Positions 10,939 through 12,033 of a stretch of DNA of 12,033 nucleotides are shown here, in pieces. The DNA lies in assembly GCA_023260375.1 (NCBI GenBank), contig JALQVK010000166.1:1-12033 (forward strand), given 5' to 3'. Origin of the DNA: Rhodoluna sp. Lineage in GTDB: Bacteria; Actinomycetota; Actinomycetes; Actinomycetales; Microbacteriaceae. The number at the start of each line of letters is the position of its first letter. The first letter of the stretch is position 1. Made by a program: the position numbers and the translations under genes. The notes beneath the pieces were generated by a model. It was not told the DNA's origin, ran no database searches, and saw nothing but the letters and a program-made list of their open reading frames with translations.

Positions 10939-12033
10939 TTACGCGCGAAGAGCCTCGGCTAGCGAGCGGAAATCTTCCACAAGCTTGTCCATGTCTGCTT
11001 CGGTGTGGGCAAGCGAAACCAGCCACTGCTCGTCTAGTCCCGGAGGGGTTAGAACGCCGCGGTTCACACCCCAGAGCCAGCTGAGTTCAGCGATCTGGAA
11101 GTCGGTTGCCTTGTAGTCGCGGTAGTTGCGAACCGGCTCAGGAGACCAAATGATTGCTCCCTTGATACCGAAGCCAATGGTATGCGCGGGCAATTCGTAC
11201 TGGCGAATGATTTCGTCCATCTTGCGAAGGGCATAGTCGTTGATTTCTTCAGCCTTAGCCATTGCTTCGTCGGTGCAGATTTCGTCCACAGCCATGACCG
11301 CAGCCATAACTAGCGGGTTGCCGTTGTAGGTTCCGTAGTGAGCCATGCGGCCGTCTACTACTGCGTCCATGTACTTCTGCTTACCGCCGAAGGCTGCCAC
11401 AGGCAAACCTCCACCGATGCTCTTGGCCATGGTGATTAGGTCAGGTTTCACACCGAGACGACCAGCCGCTCCGCGAGCGCCGGCAGTTAGTCCGGTCTTC
11501 ACTTCGTCGAAGATCAGTGCGATGTCGTACTGGTCGCAAAGTGCGCGAACACCCTGAAGGTAACCTTCGTCTGGTAGCACGATTGAAAGGTTCTCAAGAA
11601 CCGGTTCAAGCACAAAACAGGCAATCTTCTTGTGGTTCTTTTTGAAGATCTTCTCCAGGTAAGGAAGGTTGTTGTAAGGAACCACGTAAACGTCGCCCGC
11701 GGTGACCTCAGAAGGCACGTGAGGGGTTGGCTTCTCTGGGTTGCCAATCGCTGAAAGCGGTGGCTTTACCGAAACCTGTAGAGGGTCGTAACCACCGTGG
11801 TAACCGCCCTCCATCTTGACAATGCCGCGCTTGCCGTTCACCGCGCGCGCAGTACGTACGGCATACATCAACGACTCGGTACCCGAGTTGGTGAAACGTA
11901 GCATGTCTAGACCAAAGCGCTTCTTGAAAGCTTCGGCAGCAACGGTTGCGGTTGGTGACGGGGTCACGAACAGGGTTCCCACGTTGTCGAGTGCGTGCTT
12001 TACGCGCTCAACGACGGTTGGGTTGAGGTGACC
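10939..12033 (-). CDS. Class III aminotransferase, glutamate-1-semialdehyde aminomutase-like, 5' end missing
   Basis: The frame is open to the window edge (first visible residues GHLNPTVVERV), so the start is outside; 364 residues are visible. It is a PLP enzyme of fold type I: FTNSGTESLMYAVRTAR (47-63) is the phosphate-binding region, GGYHGGYD (76-83) stacks on the cofactor, FDEVKTG (175-181) holds the Asp that contacts the pyridine nitrogen, and K204 in TMAKSIGGGLPVAAFGG is the Schiff-base lysine. The overall pattern follows HemL (GSA 2,1-aminomutase), but some signature positions differ (FDEVKTGLT, where HemL usually has FDEVMTGFR; MAKSIGGG where it has GKVIGGG). It may therefore be a paralogous transaminase of another amino acid and not the tetrapyrrole enzyme, so I give no symbol. 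A GTG at 11982 is internal, not the start. It is convergent with aspA and shares its terminator. Confidence 0.85.
   Translation of the reverse strand, partial: GHLNPTVVERVKHALDNVGTLFVTPSPTATVAAEAFKKRFGLDMLRFTNSGTESLMYAVRTARAVNGKRGIVKMEGGYHGGYDPLQVSVKPPLSAIGNPEKPTPHVPSEVTAGDVYVVPYNNLPYLEKIFKKNHKKIACFVLEPVLENLSIVLPDEGYLQGVRALCDQYDIALIFDEVKTGLTAGARGAAGRLGVKPDLITMAKSIGGGLPVAAFGGKQKYMDAVVDGRMAHYGTYNGNPLVMAAVMAVDEICTDEAMAKAEEINDYALRKMDEIIRQYELPAHTIGFGIKGAIIWSPEPVRNYRDYKATDFQIAELSWLWGVNRGVLTPPGLDEQWLVSLAHTEADMDKLVEDFRSLAEALRA

Noticed and set aside
1..12033. Insertion sequences, integrases, tRNA genes, CRISPR arrays, long direct repeats
   Set aside because: None seen on either strand; apart from the toxin-antitoxin module the window looks like ordinary compact chromosome.

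Overview
The window looks like chromosome from a streamlined, moderate-G+C actinobacterium. The best guess is a small planktonic member of the Microbacteriaceae (Rhodoluna/Aquiluna type). The evidence is the DUF3817 and AarF proteins with actinobacterial features, an actinobacterial-style antitoxin/PIN pair, an LSNTG-type wall-sorting tail, -10 boxes placed so that several transcripts would start at or next to the ATG (leaderless), near-50% G+C by eye, and very tight packing. Taxonomy is inference; no rRNA or other marker gene is present. Genes cover almost everything, no stretch over 300 bases lacks a gene, and I see no tRNA, rRNA, CRISPR array or insertion sequence.

Left part (1-2054, + strand): the end of a PadR-type regulator gene, then an AarF/UbiB-type atypical kinase gene only two bases downstream. 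They meet, tail to tail, a leftward pair (2058-3769): a Bcr/CflA-like MFS exporter preceded by a DUF3817 membrane protein.

Centre (3770-7359): a compact divergent promoter drives DUF3817 leftward and, rightward, an unrecognised 153-residue protein plus a TetR-family regulator. A large intracellular-type GH3 beta-glucosidase with a PA14 insert follows. The strongest regulatory signal is a nearly identical 16-base inverted repeat (CCATTCA-NN-TGATTGG) just upstream of both the MFS gene and the GH3 gene, with the TetR gene between them. I infer a small TetR-controlled regulon that couples glycoside hydrolysis to transport.

Right of that (7358-8045) is a type II toxin-antitoxin module: a small antitoxin and a PIN-domain (VapC-like) toxin. 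Its promoter lies inside two tandem copies of a 13-base palindrome spaced 20 bases apart. Next is a leftward two-gene unit: a secreted protein with a sortase-type tail, whose stop codon overlaps the start of a degenerate HNH-like protein gene. A DUF4870 membrane protein is transcribed divergently from it, followed by aspartate ammonia-lyase.

The right end (10893-12033) holds a strong bidirectional terminator and the 3' part of a glutamate-1-semialdehyde-aminomutase-like class III aminotransferase gene, running off the window edge.
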